From IMG/VR virus record IMGVR_UViG_3300034791_000091, positions 1 to 23,191 of that record: a stretch of DNA of 23,191 nucleotides, one strand, 5' to 3'. The notes under the pieces are model-generated. The model was not told the origin of the DNA. It saw only the letters and a list, made by a program, of their open reading frames with translations, and made no database searches. Both the position numbers and the translations under genes were made by a program. Numbering within the stretch: the stretch's first letter is position 1; each line of letters starts with the position of its first letter. Source of the DNA: a virus. This document shows, piece after piece, positions 1-7,806 of the stretch.

Positions 1-2
1 TT

Positions 3-194
3 TTTTATCAACTACGATTAAGTTTTGAAGAAGGTGGGTTTTTAGGATTTAAAAACTTAAACCCTAATCCAGTAAACAATAAAAGTCCTTTTAACAATAG
101 TGGTATAAATGCATTTATGGTACATTGCAAAGGTAAGGGTAAAGAAAAATTGCATAATAAATTTTTAAAACGTTTTAGCATACAGAGTTCATAA
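3..194 (+). CDS. C-terminal end of an unidentified protein (partial at the left edge)
   Basis: An open frame enters from the left edge and ends at TAA 192-194, giving the last 63 residues of a protein whose start lies outside the window. The tail is basic and rich in Asn and Lys. A short stretch reading AFMVHCKGKGKEKL faintly recalls the His-x-x-Gly-Lys ending of some GT-A glycosyltransferases, which would suit the glycosyltransferase genes that follow, but this is only a guess. The stop overlaps the start of the next gene (TAATG), suggesting co-transcription and translational coupling. No function is assigned. Confidence 0.6.
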   Translation, partial: FYQLRLSFEEGGFLGFKNLNPNPVNNKSPFNNSGINAFMVHCKGKGKEKLHNKFLKRFSIQSS

Positions 195-826
195 TGCACA
201 TACTGATAGCATGCGACCAAGCATATTATGACAAATGGGGTATAGAACTTTTAAAAAGTACTAGATATTATAATCCCCATAGTTGGTTAAATTTACATTG
301 TCATATAGTAAATCCTAGGCTAGGCTTTGAGCAAGTAGAAGGAGTCGACTATACAACAGAAGTAAACTCTAATGTATCTATTGCATATTTACAAGCAGTT
401 AGATTTATAGTTGCACAGGGCAAATTGCCTAAAGATGACCTAGTAATGATTTTAGATGCAGACACAGTATGCACTAAAGAATTTACAAAAGAAGAATTTA
501 TCGAAGCAACTTCTAATATAACAATATTAAAACATCATAAATCCGGAGCACTACATCAGTGGTTGTGCGGAATGGTTACGTTTGGTACTGGTAAGTTTAG
601 ACACGACTATGTCCATAACTTATTAAAGAAGAAAATTCCTGAATGGGAATACGGGCACGACCAAGATATACTTAATTTGTGTGCTGAACATTATGAATTT
701 AATAACGCACATCCGGACTGGATATGTATGGGTAAACAAAATTTAAATAGTGTATTCCTAACACTTAAAGGAACTCACAAACTTAATCCTAAATATACAA
801 ATCAATTTGAAAGGTATAAATTTTAA
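194..826 (+). CDS. GT8-like (GT-A fold) glycosyltransferase
   Basis: Probable nucleotide-sugar-dependent glycosyltransferase of 210 residues, acting in the cytoplasm. The N-terminus (MHILIACDQAYYDKWG) fits a first Rossmann strand. A hydrophobic strand leads into the metal-binding DxD motif, ILDADTVC, with DAD at residues 88-90. A second acidic motif, GHDQDILN (DQD at 156-158), is placed like the conserved DQD-x-x-N of GT8-type enzymes. Donor and acceptor cannot be told from the sequence. Its start overlaps the preceding stop and its stop overlaps the next start (TAATG at 824-828), so it is in a tightly packed operon. It is the first of three DxD-type transferases in the island; the others start at 4553 and 6958. 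Confidence 0.75.
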   Translation: MHILIACDQAYYDKWGIELLKSTRYYNPHSWLNLHCHIVNPRLGFEQVEGVDYTTEVNSNVSIAYLQAVRFIVAQGKLPKDDLVMILDADTVCTKEFTKEEFIEATSNITILKHHKSGALHQWLCGMVTFGTGKFRHDYVHNLLKKKIPEWEYGHDQDILNLCAEHYEFNNAHPDWICMGKQNLNSVFLTLKGTHKLNPKYTNQFERYKF

Positions 827-1404
827 TGGAGCAATTTCCAATGACTACACTAGCACCACACTTAGGCGGACACATGAATAAGACACATGTGGACCAAGGC
901 GCATTTGAATGGCTAATTTCTAACGGAGTAAAAAGCTTTTTAGATATTGGATGCGGACCCGGCGGCATGGTAGAACTTGCACACCAACGAGGCCTTGCTA
1001 CTCTCGGAGTAGATGGCGATCATACTATTACTAGATTTAATATTGAATCCTTTATTATACATGATTATACTACAGGCCCAGTTATAGTAGAAGACAAGTA
1101 TGATGTAGTATGGAGTGTAGAATTTTTAGAACATGTAGAAGAAGAGTACATGCCAAACTATATGAAAACATTCCAGTGTGCAAAATCAGCAGTGGTTACA
1201 TATGCACCTCCAGGATGGAACGGTCATCATCATGTTAATTTGCAAGAAGAAGATTACTGGGTTGCAAAATTTGAAGAGTATGGATTTATACTAAATGAGA
1301 GTAAGACTAAAGAACTTCGGGCTAATTCTACCTTAAACTTAGGTAAGAAAGGACGTAAGGCATTTGTAAAAAATAGAGGTTTGTTCTTCGATAATGCAAA
1401 GTGA
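826..1404 (+). CDS. Class I SAM-dependent methyltransferase
   Basis: A 192-residue methyltransferase. Motif I, FLDIGCGPGG (about residues 39-48), is the classic SAM-binding glycine loop, followed by an acidic strand end, GVDGD. The post-motif signature VVWSVEFLEHVEEEY is typical of the Methyltransf_11/23 group, and VVTYAPPGW fits the strand carrying motif IV/post. The substrate is unknown; the neighbours make a sugar or glycan plausible. The start at 826 overlaps the upstream stop, and an in-frame ATG at 841 (MTTLAPHL) is an alternative start. The last 11 nt overlap the next gene. Confidence 0.8.
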   Translation: MEQFPMTTLAPHLGGHMNKTHVDQGAFEWLISNGVKSFLDIGCGPGGMVELAHQRGLATLGVDGDHTITRFNIESFIIHDYTTGPVIVEDKYDVVWSVEFLEHVEEEYMPNYMKTFQCAKSAVVTYAPPGWNGHHHVNLQEEDYWVAKFEEYGFILNESKTKELRANSTLNLGKKGRKAFVKNRGLFFDNAK

Positions 1405-2314
1405 TCTAAAAGTTGTTGGCATTGAAGGATCGTACCGTACACATCCATTGCCTAATCTTCCAAATTTTAAAGTAGTTCCGTGGACAGATCAAGAAACTAT
1501 CCAAAATGCTGATGTATATGTACAAGCTAACATTTTAGAAAACAAGTTCTTTCGTAAGTTTAGACCACAGTACGAACATATAAGAGACAGCGGCAAGCCT
1601 TATATTGTTGTTGAAAGTAGTGTGTTTAGACGCAACATGCCGCAACCTCCAAACACAAAAGCGTACCATAGATACAGTTGGACCAGTTACTTTAGAGATG
1701 AAGGTAATTATAATAATCAAAATTGTCCACCTGATCGTTGGGAGCAAATACAAAAAGATCAACGTATTGAAATTAAAGACTGGCGCAATGACGGCGAATA
1801 TATACTACTAGCAATGCAACGCCCGGGTGATAGTAGTTTAAAAAACTTAATGGCAACACACAAAACCTTTGATAACTTTATAGCTTGGACAATTAAAGAA
1901 ATACGCAAGTATACAGATAGACCTATTGTCTGCAGAATGCATCCTGCACGAATGGATAGACAGCGTCAAGCACTTGCAAAGATTGACACTAGCGGAATTA
2001 CAATGAGTACAAACATGCATGGCTCAGGAAATCTTGAAGGTGGCGCAGGATTATACGAAGACTTTAAAAATGCATATGCTGTAGTTGGATTCAATAGTAA
2101 TGCACTTACTGAAAGTATCTGTGAAGGAATACCAACGTTTAGTCTATGCCCTAGTTCAATGGCGTGGGAGTGTTCAAACAAGAACTTAAATACACTTGAG
2201 CATCTTGAATACTTTGATAGACAACAGTGGCTTAATAACTTAGGTTATTGCCAATGGCGCGAAGACGAAATTGCTAGGGGCGACCCGTGGCATCATTTGA
2301 TAAAGGGAATATAA
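1394..2314 (+). CDS. GT-B-like putative glycosyltransferase, paralogue family member 1
   Basis: 306 residues. One of four related proteins in this window (also at 5217, 6023, 7796). Shared landmarks in order are: an N-terminal part ending in a KPYIVVE-like strand (about 68-74); the hinge block DWRNDGEYILLAMQRPGD (129-146); KEIRKYTDRPIVCRMHPAR (168-186); a late Rossmann-like segment YAVVGFNSNALTESICEGIP; and a C-terminal QQWLNNLGYCQW tail. The pattern 'candidate loses face in the open (NSN), then E-x-x-x-x-GIP' resembles the C-terminal donor domain of KpsC/LipB and CDP-glycerol-transferase-like GT-B enzymes. That is inference from layout, not an established family assignment. It overlaps the methyltransferase upstream by 11 nt and sits 1 nt before the GSCFA gene. 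Confidence 0.6.
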   Translation: MQSDLKVVGIEGSYRTHPLPNLPNFKVVPWTDQETIQNADVYVQANILENKFFRKFRPQYEHIRDSGKPYIVVESSVFRRNMPQPPNTKAYHRYSWTSYFRDEGNYNNQNCPPDRWEQIQKDQRIEIKDWRNDGEYILLAMQRPGDSSLKNLMATHKTFDNFIAWTIKEIRKYTDRPIVCRMHPARMDRQRQALAKIDTSGITMSTNMHGSGNLEGGAGLYEDFKNAYAVVGFNSNALTESICEGIPTFSLCPSSMAWECSNKNLNTLEHLEYFDRQQWLNNLGYCQWREDEIARGDPWHHLIKGI

Positions 2315-2315
2315 T

Positions 2316-3278
2316 ATGGCTAAGGCTAGACTAGCAAATGCAATGGCAAATTCAAAAGGCAGCGGCAAAATGTCTGCAGGCAACGTTGATTTAAAGAAAA
2401 GCAAATGGCACACTAATAATTTAATAAGCTATTTTCCTAAAGAAAAATCACAGTTTGATGATTTAGAGACACTAGCAAAGGAATATGTGTTTGCAGAATA
2501 TGGACCTGCAAGTCCTATTTTCCCTGCAGATGGCACTGTAGTTACAATGGGCAGTTGCTTTGCTGAACGTCTAAGAAATTGGTTAAAAGCAAATGGTAAG
2601 AATAGTGATTACATTAATGTTCCAGAAGGACTTAATAATTCATTTGCTGTAAGACAATATCTTGAATGGGCATTAACTGGCGACCGTAGTACTGATGCAT
2701 ATTGGTACGATAATGATCCAACAGCTGGAGCATATCAATGGGAGCCTGAAGACGAACAAAAGGCTCTATTGGAGCATTTTAAAAACACAAAGGGTGTAGT
2801 AGTTACATTTGGGTTAGCCGAAGTGTGGCGAGATAAGGCTACTAAAAATGTATTTTGGAGAGGAGTTCCTGCAAAGTATTTTGATCCTGACAAGCATGAA
2901 TGTGTTACTAGTACTGTACAAGAAAACGTAGATAACATGAAACGTATATATGATTTAATTGTGCAACATGCAGGATTAGACACAACAATTATTTTTACAC
3001 TAAGCCCTGTTCCACTTAATGCAACGTTTATGGGCAGACCAACTATTATTAGTGACTGTGTTAGTAAGTCGACATTACGTGTAGCGATTGATCAATTCTT
3101 TAACGAATATAAAAATGCAACTAATGCATACTACTGGCCAAGCTTTGAAATGGTACGCTGGGTAGGAGCACATACTGACTTCCCCACATTGTTTGAAGAT
3201 GGCACTCCGAGGCATGTTAACAACAAAGTAGTATCAATTATTATTGAAAACTTTGTTAGAAAGTTTTTTGTAAAATGA
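2316..3278 (+). CDS. GSCFA-domain protein (SGNH-hydrolase-like)
   Basis: 320 residues. The family-naming motif is present: VVTMGSCFAERL, with GSCFA at residues 79-83. The other family landmarks follow in order: VVTFGLAEVWRD, FTLSPVPLNATF, and the YWPSFEMV segment near the C-terminus. GSCFA proteins belong to the SGNH/GDSL esterase-like superfamily and are usually found with polysaccharide genes; their reaction is poorly defined, with acyl or acetyl transfer or removal on glycans the usual guess. A purine-rich AAAGGGAA about 7-14 nt upstream can serve as ribosome binding site. It ends with an ATGA overlap into the next gene. The first 40 residues are Lys/Ser-rich and look unstructured. Confidence 0.8.
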   Translation: MAKARLANAMANSKGSGKMSAGNVDLKKSKWHTNNLISYFPKEKSQFDDLETLAKEYVFAEYGPASPIFPADGTVVTMGSCFAERLRNWLKANGKNSDYINVPEGLNNSFAVRQYLEWALTGDRSTDAYWYDNDPTAGAYQWEPEDEQKALLEHFKNTKGVVVTFGLAEVWRDKATKNVFWRGVPAKYFDPDKHECVTSTVQENVDNMKRIYDLIVQHAGLDTTIIFTLSPVPLNATFMGRPTIISDCVSKSTLRVAIDQFFNEYKNATNAYYWPSFEMVRWVGAHTDFPTLFEDGTPRHVNNKVVSIIIENFVRKFFVK

Positions 3279-3760
3279 AATTAGAATTCGGTTGTGGTGA
3301 ATCACCAACCTATCCAGATTATAAAACTTGTGATATTAGAAATTTACCAGGTATTGATTTTGTATGTAATGCTTGGGACATAGATAAACATGTTATAAAA
3401 AATTCTGCAACACATATTTTTTCAAGACACTTTTTAGAACATCTAACATTTGAACAAGGTGAACGCTGGCTCAAATCATGTCTTACAATATTAGACTCAG
3501 GCGGCGAGATGCACTTAATGCTTCCTAATATGGACTTTCATATACACCAGTGGGTAGTAGGTAAAAATATTGCTCATGCACGAGGAGGATTTTGGGGATG
3601 GCAAAGAGAAGCCGAAACTGGAGAAACTTGGGATATACACAAGAGTGGATATAATGCAGTACAGCTAATACAACTATTAGAATCTTGCGGTTATATAAAT
3701 TGTCGCTCCTTGCATAAACCAAACAATAAACATCTTGGAATAGCTTGCTACAAACCATAA
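3275..3760 (+). CDS. SAM-dependent methyltransferase, short (COG4627-like)
   Basis: 161 residues. The SAM-binding loop is at the very N-terminus (KLEFGCGESP), followed by YKTCDIR, whose Asp is in the usual ribose-binding position. Then come HIFSRHFLEHLTFEQGERWL and a GGEMHLMLPN strand. This FEHL/LEHL-then-LKPGG-like arrangement is typical of the small predicted methyltransferases that occur in LPS and O-antigen clusters. The substrate is unknown. ATG overlaps the upstream TGA (ATGA). The gene is followed by a 37-nt gap that holds a late-type promoter. Confidence 0.75.
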   Translation: MKLEFGCGESPTYPDYKTCDIRNLPGIDFVCNAWDIDKHVIKNSATHIFSRHFLEHLTFEQGERWLKSCLTILDSGGEMHLMLPNMDFHIHQWVVGKNIAHARGGFWGWQREAETGETWDIHKSGYNAVQLIQLLESCGYINCRSLHKPNNKHLGIACYKP

Positions 3761-3797
3761 TAAATATACATCATTAACTACGCACATAAATATCTAC
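3761..3797 (+). promoter_or_regulatory. Intergenic gap with a T4-late-like promoter box (CATAAATA, 3785-3792)
   Basis: The octamer CATAAATA at 3785-3792 differs by one base from the T4 late consensus TATAAATA, which in T4 occupies about -13 to -6. Counting from that spacing puts +1 at 3798, exactly the A of the next ATG. No Shine-Dalgarno sequence lies between the box and the start codon. A weaker AATAAATA occurs at 3759-3766. The function is inferred from position and match, not shown. Confidence 0.5.
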
Positions 3798-4553
3798 ATG
3801 AGCAAAGTAGTTTTAGTTACAGGCGGATTCGATCCGCTACACAGTGGGCATATTGCCTATTTTAAAGAAGCAAAGAAATTAGGCGATCGATTAGTAGTTG
3901 GCCTAAATTCAGATGAATGGCTAGAGCGTAAAAAGGGCAAAGCATTTATGCCTTGGAATGAGCGACTATGCATTGTAAACAATTTACAAATGGTCGATGA
4001 AGTTTTTACATTTATGGACGATGATGATTCTGCTATAAATTTTATAAAACAAGTTAAAGCACATCACCCTAAGGATCATTTAATTTTTGCAAACGGCGGC
4101 GATAGGACAGAACAAAACATTCCAGAAATGTCCGTTGAAGGTGTCGAGTTTGTATTTGGTGTAGGCGGTGGCAATAAAGCTAACAGCAGCAGTTGGATTC
4201 TTAAAGAATGGAGTCATCCTAGTACAGAACGTGCTTGGGGAAAATACACTGTGTTAGACAACGGCAAAGGCTATCAAGTTAAACAACTTGCATTTGGCTC
4301 TAAAAAAGAATTAAGCGATCAAAGACATTTTAAGCGTAGTGAACATTGGCATGTTGTTGAAGGTAATATAAAAATGGTATTGGAATATGAAAACGGTGAC
4401 ATAACATACACAACTCATACATCAGGCGACAGTATTGATATTCCAATTAATACATGGCACAAAGCAATTAATGTAGGTCAAGAAACAGCAAAGGTTATAG
4501 AAGTTTGGATGGGCGATGAACTTACAGAACAAGATATAGAAAGAAGAGATTAA
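3798..4553 (+). CDS. Fusion of HxGH nucleotidyltransferase and ManC/PMI-type cupin
   Basis: 251 residues with two domains. The N-terminal part (about 1-135) is a TagD/RfaE-type cytidylyltransferase: TGGFDPLHSGH carries the catalytic HxGH at residues 15-18, followed by a typical VVGLNSDEWL strand. The C-terminal part (about 143-245) matches the type II phosphomannose-isomerase cupin found at the end of ManC: RAWGKYTVLD (145-154), YQVKQL, and the metal-ligand region RHFKRSEHWHVVEG with His 177, 183 and 185. The enzyme may activate a sugar or polyol phosphate with CTP, with the cupin as isomerase or epimerase; the substrate is not known. The gene overlaps the following one by a single base (TAATG) and is probably under the late-type box just upstream. 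Confidence 0.75.
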   Translation: MSKVVLVTGGFDPLHSGHIAYFKEAKKLGDRLVVGLNSDEWLERKKGKAFMPWNERLCIVNNLQMVDEVFTFMDDDDSAINFIKQVKAHHPKDHLIFANGGDRTEQNIPEMSVEGVEFVFGVGGGNKANSSSWILKEWSHPSTERAWGKYTVLDNGKGYQVKQLAFGSKKELSDQRHFKRSEHWHVVEGNIKMVLEYENGDITYTTHTSGDSIDIPINTWHKAINVGQETAKVIEVWMGDELTEQDIERRD

Positions 4554-5230
4554 TGAAAGTATTTGTAGGTTACGACACAAGAGAAGACATGGCATACCAA
4601 GTATGCAAGCACAGTCTTGAAGCACGTAATAAAGATGTAATTGTAAAGCCTTTGAAGCAAGCAGAGCTTAGAGAATCAGGCTGGTATACTCGTCCTATAG
4701 ATAAACTTGCAAGTACCGAATTTACATTTACAAGATTCCTCGTACCAGAACTAACTAACTTTAATGGGTGGGCATTGTTCTGCGATAGTGATATTATCTT
4801 TTTAGAAGATGTCAAAGAACTGTTTGATCAAGCAGATGACAAGTATGCAGTAATGTGTGTTAAGCATGACTATGCACCTAAAGAAGGTATTAAGATGGAT
4901 GGACAGACACAAACAGTTTACCCACGTAAGAATTGGTCAAGTGTTATGTTGTTTAACTGCGGACATCCTAGCAATGCTAGGCTTGACATGGACCTAGTTA
5001 ATGAACCAGAAATAAACGGAGCGTACTTACATCGCTTCAGTTGGTTAATGGACGAAGAGGTTGGAGAACTAAGTCACGAATGGAATTACTTAGTTGGACA
5101 TTATACAGGCGGTAGCCCAAAGGCACTGCATTACACAGAAGGCGGACCGTGGTTTGAAAACTATAGAAACTGCGAGTTCCATACAGAATGGAAACAAGAA
5201 CTACAGGATATGATGAATGACGGAAACTAA
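4553..5230 (+). CDS. GT8-like glycosyltransferase
   Basis: 225 residues. KVFVGYDTREDMAYQVCKHS at the start is the typical opening of GT8-like enzymes ('vyigyD.re..ay.v...S'). The metal-binding motif is LFCDSDIIFLED (DSD at 78-80). SSVMLFNCGHPS (129-140) fits the conserved 'S-x-M-x-F-N' region. HEWNYLV and ALHYTEGGPW (HY at 193-194, PW at 199-200) match the His- and Trp-containing tail that contacts the donor in this fold. Sugar and acceptor are unknown. It starts on the last base of the upstream stop and overlaps the next gene by 14 nt if that gene begins at 5217. Confidence 0.8.
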   Translation: MKVFVGYDTREDMAYQVCKHSLEARNKDVIVKPLKQAELRESGWYTRPIDKLASTEFTFTRFLVPELTNFNGWALFCDSDIIFLEDVKELFDQADDKYAVMCVKHDYAPKEGIKMDGQTQTVYPRKNWSSVMLFNCGHPSNARLDMDLVNEPEINGAYLHRFSWLMDEEVGELSHEWNYLVGHYTGGSPKALHYTEGGPWFENYRNCEFHTEWKQELQDMMNDGN

Positions 5231-6026
5231 GATGTTAGCAATTGATACTAGAGATGCTATTGTAAGTTGTTTTGCACAAGGTACTCAAGCAGAAGAAATC
5301 GAGGGCTGGAAAAACCTTGATAATTTGGATCCTACAATACCAGTTGTATTTCGTAGTATGTCTCAGCGTAAAACTGTTAAAATGTGCGAATACCAAAACC
5401 GCCCTTACTATTATATCGACACAGGATATATTGGAAATCTAAATAAGAAAAAACATTGGCATCGTGTTGTGCCTAATGGTATGCAACATAGTAACCCTAG
5501 ATTTGATTTACCTGCTGATAGATTCGATAAGTGTATTGACAGTCAAGATATTAGGTTTAAAGGCTGGCGGCGGAATGGTAGTGCTATATTACTAGTAACA
5601 CCATCCGGCAAGCCTTGTTCGTTTTACGGAATTGATCGAGATGTATGGATAGAAGAAACTGTTGCTGAAATTAAAAAATATACTGACAGAGAAGTAATTG
5701 TCAGAAATAAAGGACTTAGAAGAGAACGAGTTAGGTCGCATAGTATATACTCGCAGTTCGAAGAAGATAATATTTTTGCAGTTGTAACATATAACAGTAT
5801 TGCTGCAACTGAAGCAATTGGTTATGGCATTCCGGCATTTACATTAGCACCAAATGCTGCTGACTTTGCATGTGGAACTGACCTAAGTAAAATTGAGACG
5901 CCGTTATACGTAGAAGAAGAAAAAGTAATTGGTTGGCAGAACTGGTTGGGATATTGTCAATTTAACCCGCAAGAGATGGTGGCTGGAACAGTGCTACCTA
6001 TGCTAAAGGAGTATGAAATCCAATGA
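5217..6026 (+). CDS. GT-B-like paralogue family member 2 (divergent, lacks the HP motif)
   Basis: 269 residues, the shortest of the four paralogues. It keeps the block FKGWRRNGSAILLVTPSGKP (114-133), EIKKYTDREVIVR (151-163), the AVVTYNSIAATEAIGYGIPAF segment and the WQNWLGYCQF tail. Where the other three have Arg-x-His-Pro after the second strand, this one reads RNKGLRR (163-169), so the His-Pro pair is gone. That may mean altered or lost catalysis, or a scaffold role. An in-frame ATG at 5232, just after the upstream stop at 5230 and with GGAA 6-9 nt before it, is a credible alternative start. The last 4 nt overlap the next paralogue. Confidence 0.55.
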   Translation: MTETKMLAIDTRDAIVSCFAQGTQAEEIEGWKNLDNLDPTIPVVFRSMSQRKTVKMCEYQNRPYYYIDTGYIGNLNKKKHWHRVVPNGMQHSNPRFDLPADRFDKCIDSQDIRFKGWRRNGSAILLVTPSGKPCSFYGIDRDVWIEETVAEIKKYTDREVIVRNKGLRRERVRSHSIYSQFEEDNIFAVVTYNSIAATEAIGYGIPAFTLAPNAADFACGTDLSKIETPLYVEEEKVIGWQNWLGYCQFNPQEMVAGTVLPMLKEYEIQ

Positions 6027-6961
6027 CAATACAAGTAGCAAGTTACTTGATGGGGATACCTCCAGGCAACACTAATTCTGAAAAGCCAACTATTATTGTT
6101 AACGCCATTGAAGGTGTATGGGCAGCTGGAGACAACGGCACGATAGTAACAGATTACAATGTAGTTGATTGTGACGTAGCAGTAATGCAAGGCTTTGTTC
6201 ACCCTGGAAGTAAAAATACAAAACATTTAGATCTTAGAAAACGAGTAATGGAACATCAACAAAAAAGAGGAAAACGCACTCTTATTGTTGATGCTAATTT
6301 ATTTTTATATGCAGATCCTGGTAATAGTAATAAGTTTTTAAGATATAGTTATGATGGAATCTTTCCTACTACTGGCGAGTATTGTAACGGCAACCCTGAT
6401 CCTGCAAGATGGGAATTAATTAAATACCGACTTGGATTAGAGTTAAAACCATGGAAGACAAACGGAAGCGTTATTTTATTATGTTGCCAACGAGATGGTG
6501 GCTGGAGTATGGACGAACAGCCTTTACTTCCTTGGGTTGTAAGAACAGTACAAAATATTAGGAAATATTCAGATAGAACAATAGTAGTAAGATTTCACCC
6601 AGGCGACAAAAATCAAATAGAACACAAAAGATCTATTGCTAGATACAGACTGCCTAATGTTAGAGTTTCTAATTCAGAAAGTATTATGCATGATTTACAA
6701 ACTGCACATTGCTTAGTAAATCATAATTCAAGTCCAGGAGTAGTAGCTGCTATTGAAGGAATTCCTGTATTTTTAACAGATCCAGATAGAAGCCAAGCTA
6801 AGGATGTAGCACATAATAATTTTGCTGACATTGAAAATATAACAAAGTTTGATAGACAGCCTTGGATTGAAAAGATGGCAATGATGCATTGGACACTTGA
6901 CGAACTTAAATCCGGCACAGCTTGGAAACACCTTAGACAATGGGCGGACAAACCACTATGA
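6023..6961 (+). CDS. GT-B-like putative glycosyltransferase, paralogue family member 3
   Basis: 312 residues. It aligns by eye to its neighbours over the whole C-terminal half: DPARWELIKYRLGLELKPW, TNGSVILLCCQRDGG (146-160), NIRKYSDRTIVVRFHPGD (178-195, HP at 192-193), CLVNHNSSPGVVAAIEGIP and the RQPWIEKMAMMHW tail. The N-terminal part keeps the DCDVAVMQGF strand and the KRTLIVDANLF strand expected for the first Rossmann-like domain. It follows member 2 directly with an ATGA-type overlap, which points to tandem duplication. Donor and acceptor are unknown. It ends with an ATGA overlap into the glycosyltransferase at 6958. Confidence 0.6.
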   Translation: MTIQVASYLMGIPPGNTNSEKPTIIVNAIEGVWAAGDNGTIVTDYNVVDCDVAVMQGFVHPGSKNTKHLDLRKRVMEHQQKRGKRTLIVDANLFLYADPGNSNKFLRYSYDGIFPTTGEYCNGNPDPARWELIKYRLGLELKPWKTNGSVILLCCQRDGGWSMDEQPLLPWVVRTVQNIRKYSDRTIVVRFHPGDKNQIEHKRSIARYRLPNVRVSNSESIMHDLQTAHCLVNHNSSPGVVAAIEGIPVFLTDPDRSQAKDVAHNNFADIENITKFDRQPWIEKMAMMHWTLDELKSGTAWKHLRQWADKPL

Positions 6962-7806
6962 AAGATATAACAGTACTAACAACATTTCATCAAGAAGGTC
7001 TTGATGTATACGGACAACGGTTTTTAGATAGCTTTGCAACTAACATTGACAAGCGTATTAAGCTATTAGTATATGCAGAAGATTGTACACCAGTAAATCC
7101 AGACCCAGAACAGATTACAATACTTGATGCAAAGAAAGTGTTACCTAAGCTAGTTGCGTTTAAAATGAGATGGGGAGCAGTTCCAAAAGCAAATGGTATT
7201 CCACCAGATGATATTAAAGCACGTAGACCACGCGACTGGCACAAGGAATTTAAGTGGGACGCAGTACGCTTCGCTAATAAGACATATGCTGTGTATGACG
7301 CTGTACAACGCTCTAAGGACTGGTGTGTGTGGATGGATGCTGATACATTTGTACATAGCACATGGGCATACGAAGACTTTCTAAAACAGTTACCAGACAA
7401 TGCTTGGATCACTTATGTAGGCAGAGGCAAAGGATCACAGACATGGCCGGAGTGTGGCTTCTACGGATTAAACTTAAATCATCCTGTGTGTCACGAGTTC
7501 CTTAAAGAGTTTGAAAGAGTATACGAAGAAGCAGACGACGGTATCTTTAAACTTGAAGAATGGCATGATAGTTTTGTATTTGGAACTATCTTAAATAAAA
7601 TGAAAGAAGACTTTCCAACAGTATTAGATTACAGTGCTAACATATATAACAACCCAGCTAAGACTGGTGGAGGCGGACATCCTTTAATTAATTCTGATTT
7701 AGGCAAATGGATTGACCACTTAAAAGGTGCAAGAAAAACTGAAGGACGGAGTAAAGCTAAGGATCTTATGAGCCGCCGGCAGGAAGCGTATTGGAATGAA
7801 GTTTAG
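6958..7806 (+). CDS. DxD glycosyltransferase (GT-A-like)
   Basis: 282 residues from the ATG at 6958, chosen because it forms an ATGA overlap with the preceding stop; an in-frame ATG at 6940 would add six residues. The start MKDITVLTTFHQEGLDVYGQ looks like a first strand plus donor-base loop. The metal site is DWCVWMDADTFVHS (DAD at 127-129). ECGFYGLNLNHP and EWHDSFVFG, with an acidic pair that could be the catalytic base region, follow as in family-2/8-like transferases of phages and O-antigen loci. The specificity is unknown. The final 11 nt overlap the next gene. Confidence 0.7.
   Translation: MKDITVLTTFHQEGLDVYGQRFLDSFATNIDKRIKLLVYAEDCTPVNPDPEQITILDAKKVLPKLVAFKMRWGAVPKANGIPPDDIKARRPRDWHKEFKWDAVRFANKTYAVYDAVQRSKDWCVWMDADTFVHSTWAYEDFLKQLPDNAWITYVGRGKGSQTWPECGFYGLNLNHPVCHEFLKEFERVYEEADDGIFKLEEWHDSFVFGTILNKMKEDFPTVLDYSANIYNNPAKTGGGGHPLINSDLGKWIDHLKGARKTEGRSKAKDLMSRRQEAYWNEV

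Noticed and set aside
3759-3766. AATAAATA as a second late promoter
   Set aside because: It is a weaker match, overlaps the preceding stop codon and lies too far from the ATG to fit the leaderless geometry of the other boxes.
6990-7412. A 140-residue minus-strand open frame opposite a glycosyltransferase
   Set aside because: It is antisense to a gene with a DxD motif, has no recognisable motif and no promoter or ribosome binding site. The other minus-strand open frames, apart from 18213-18587, were rejected for the same reason.
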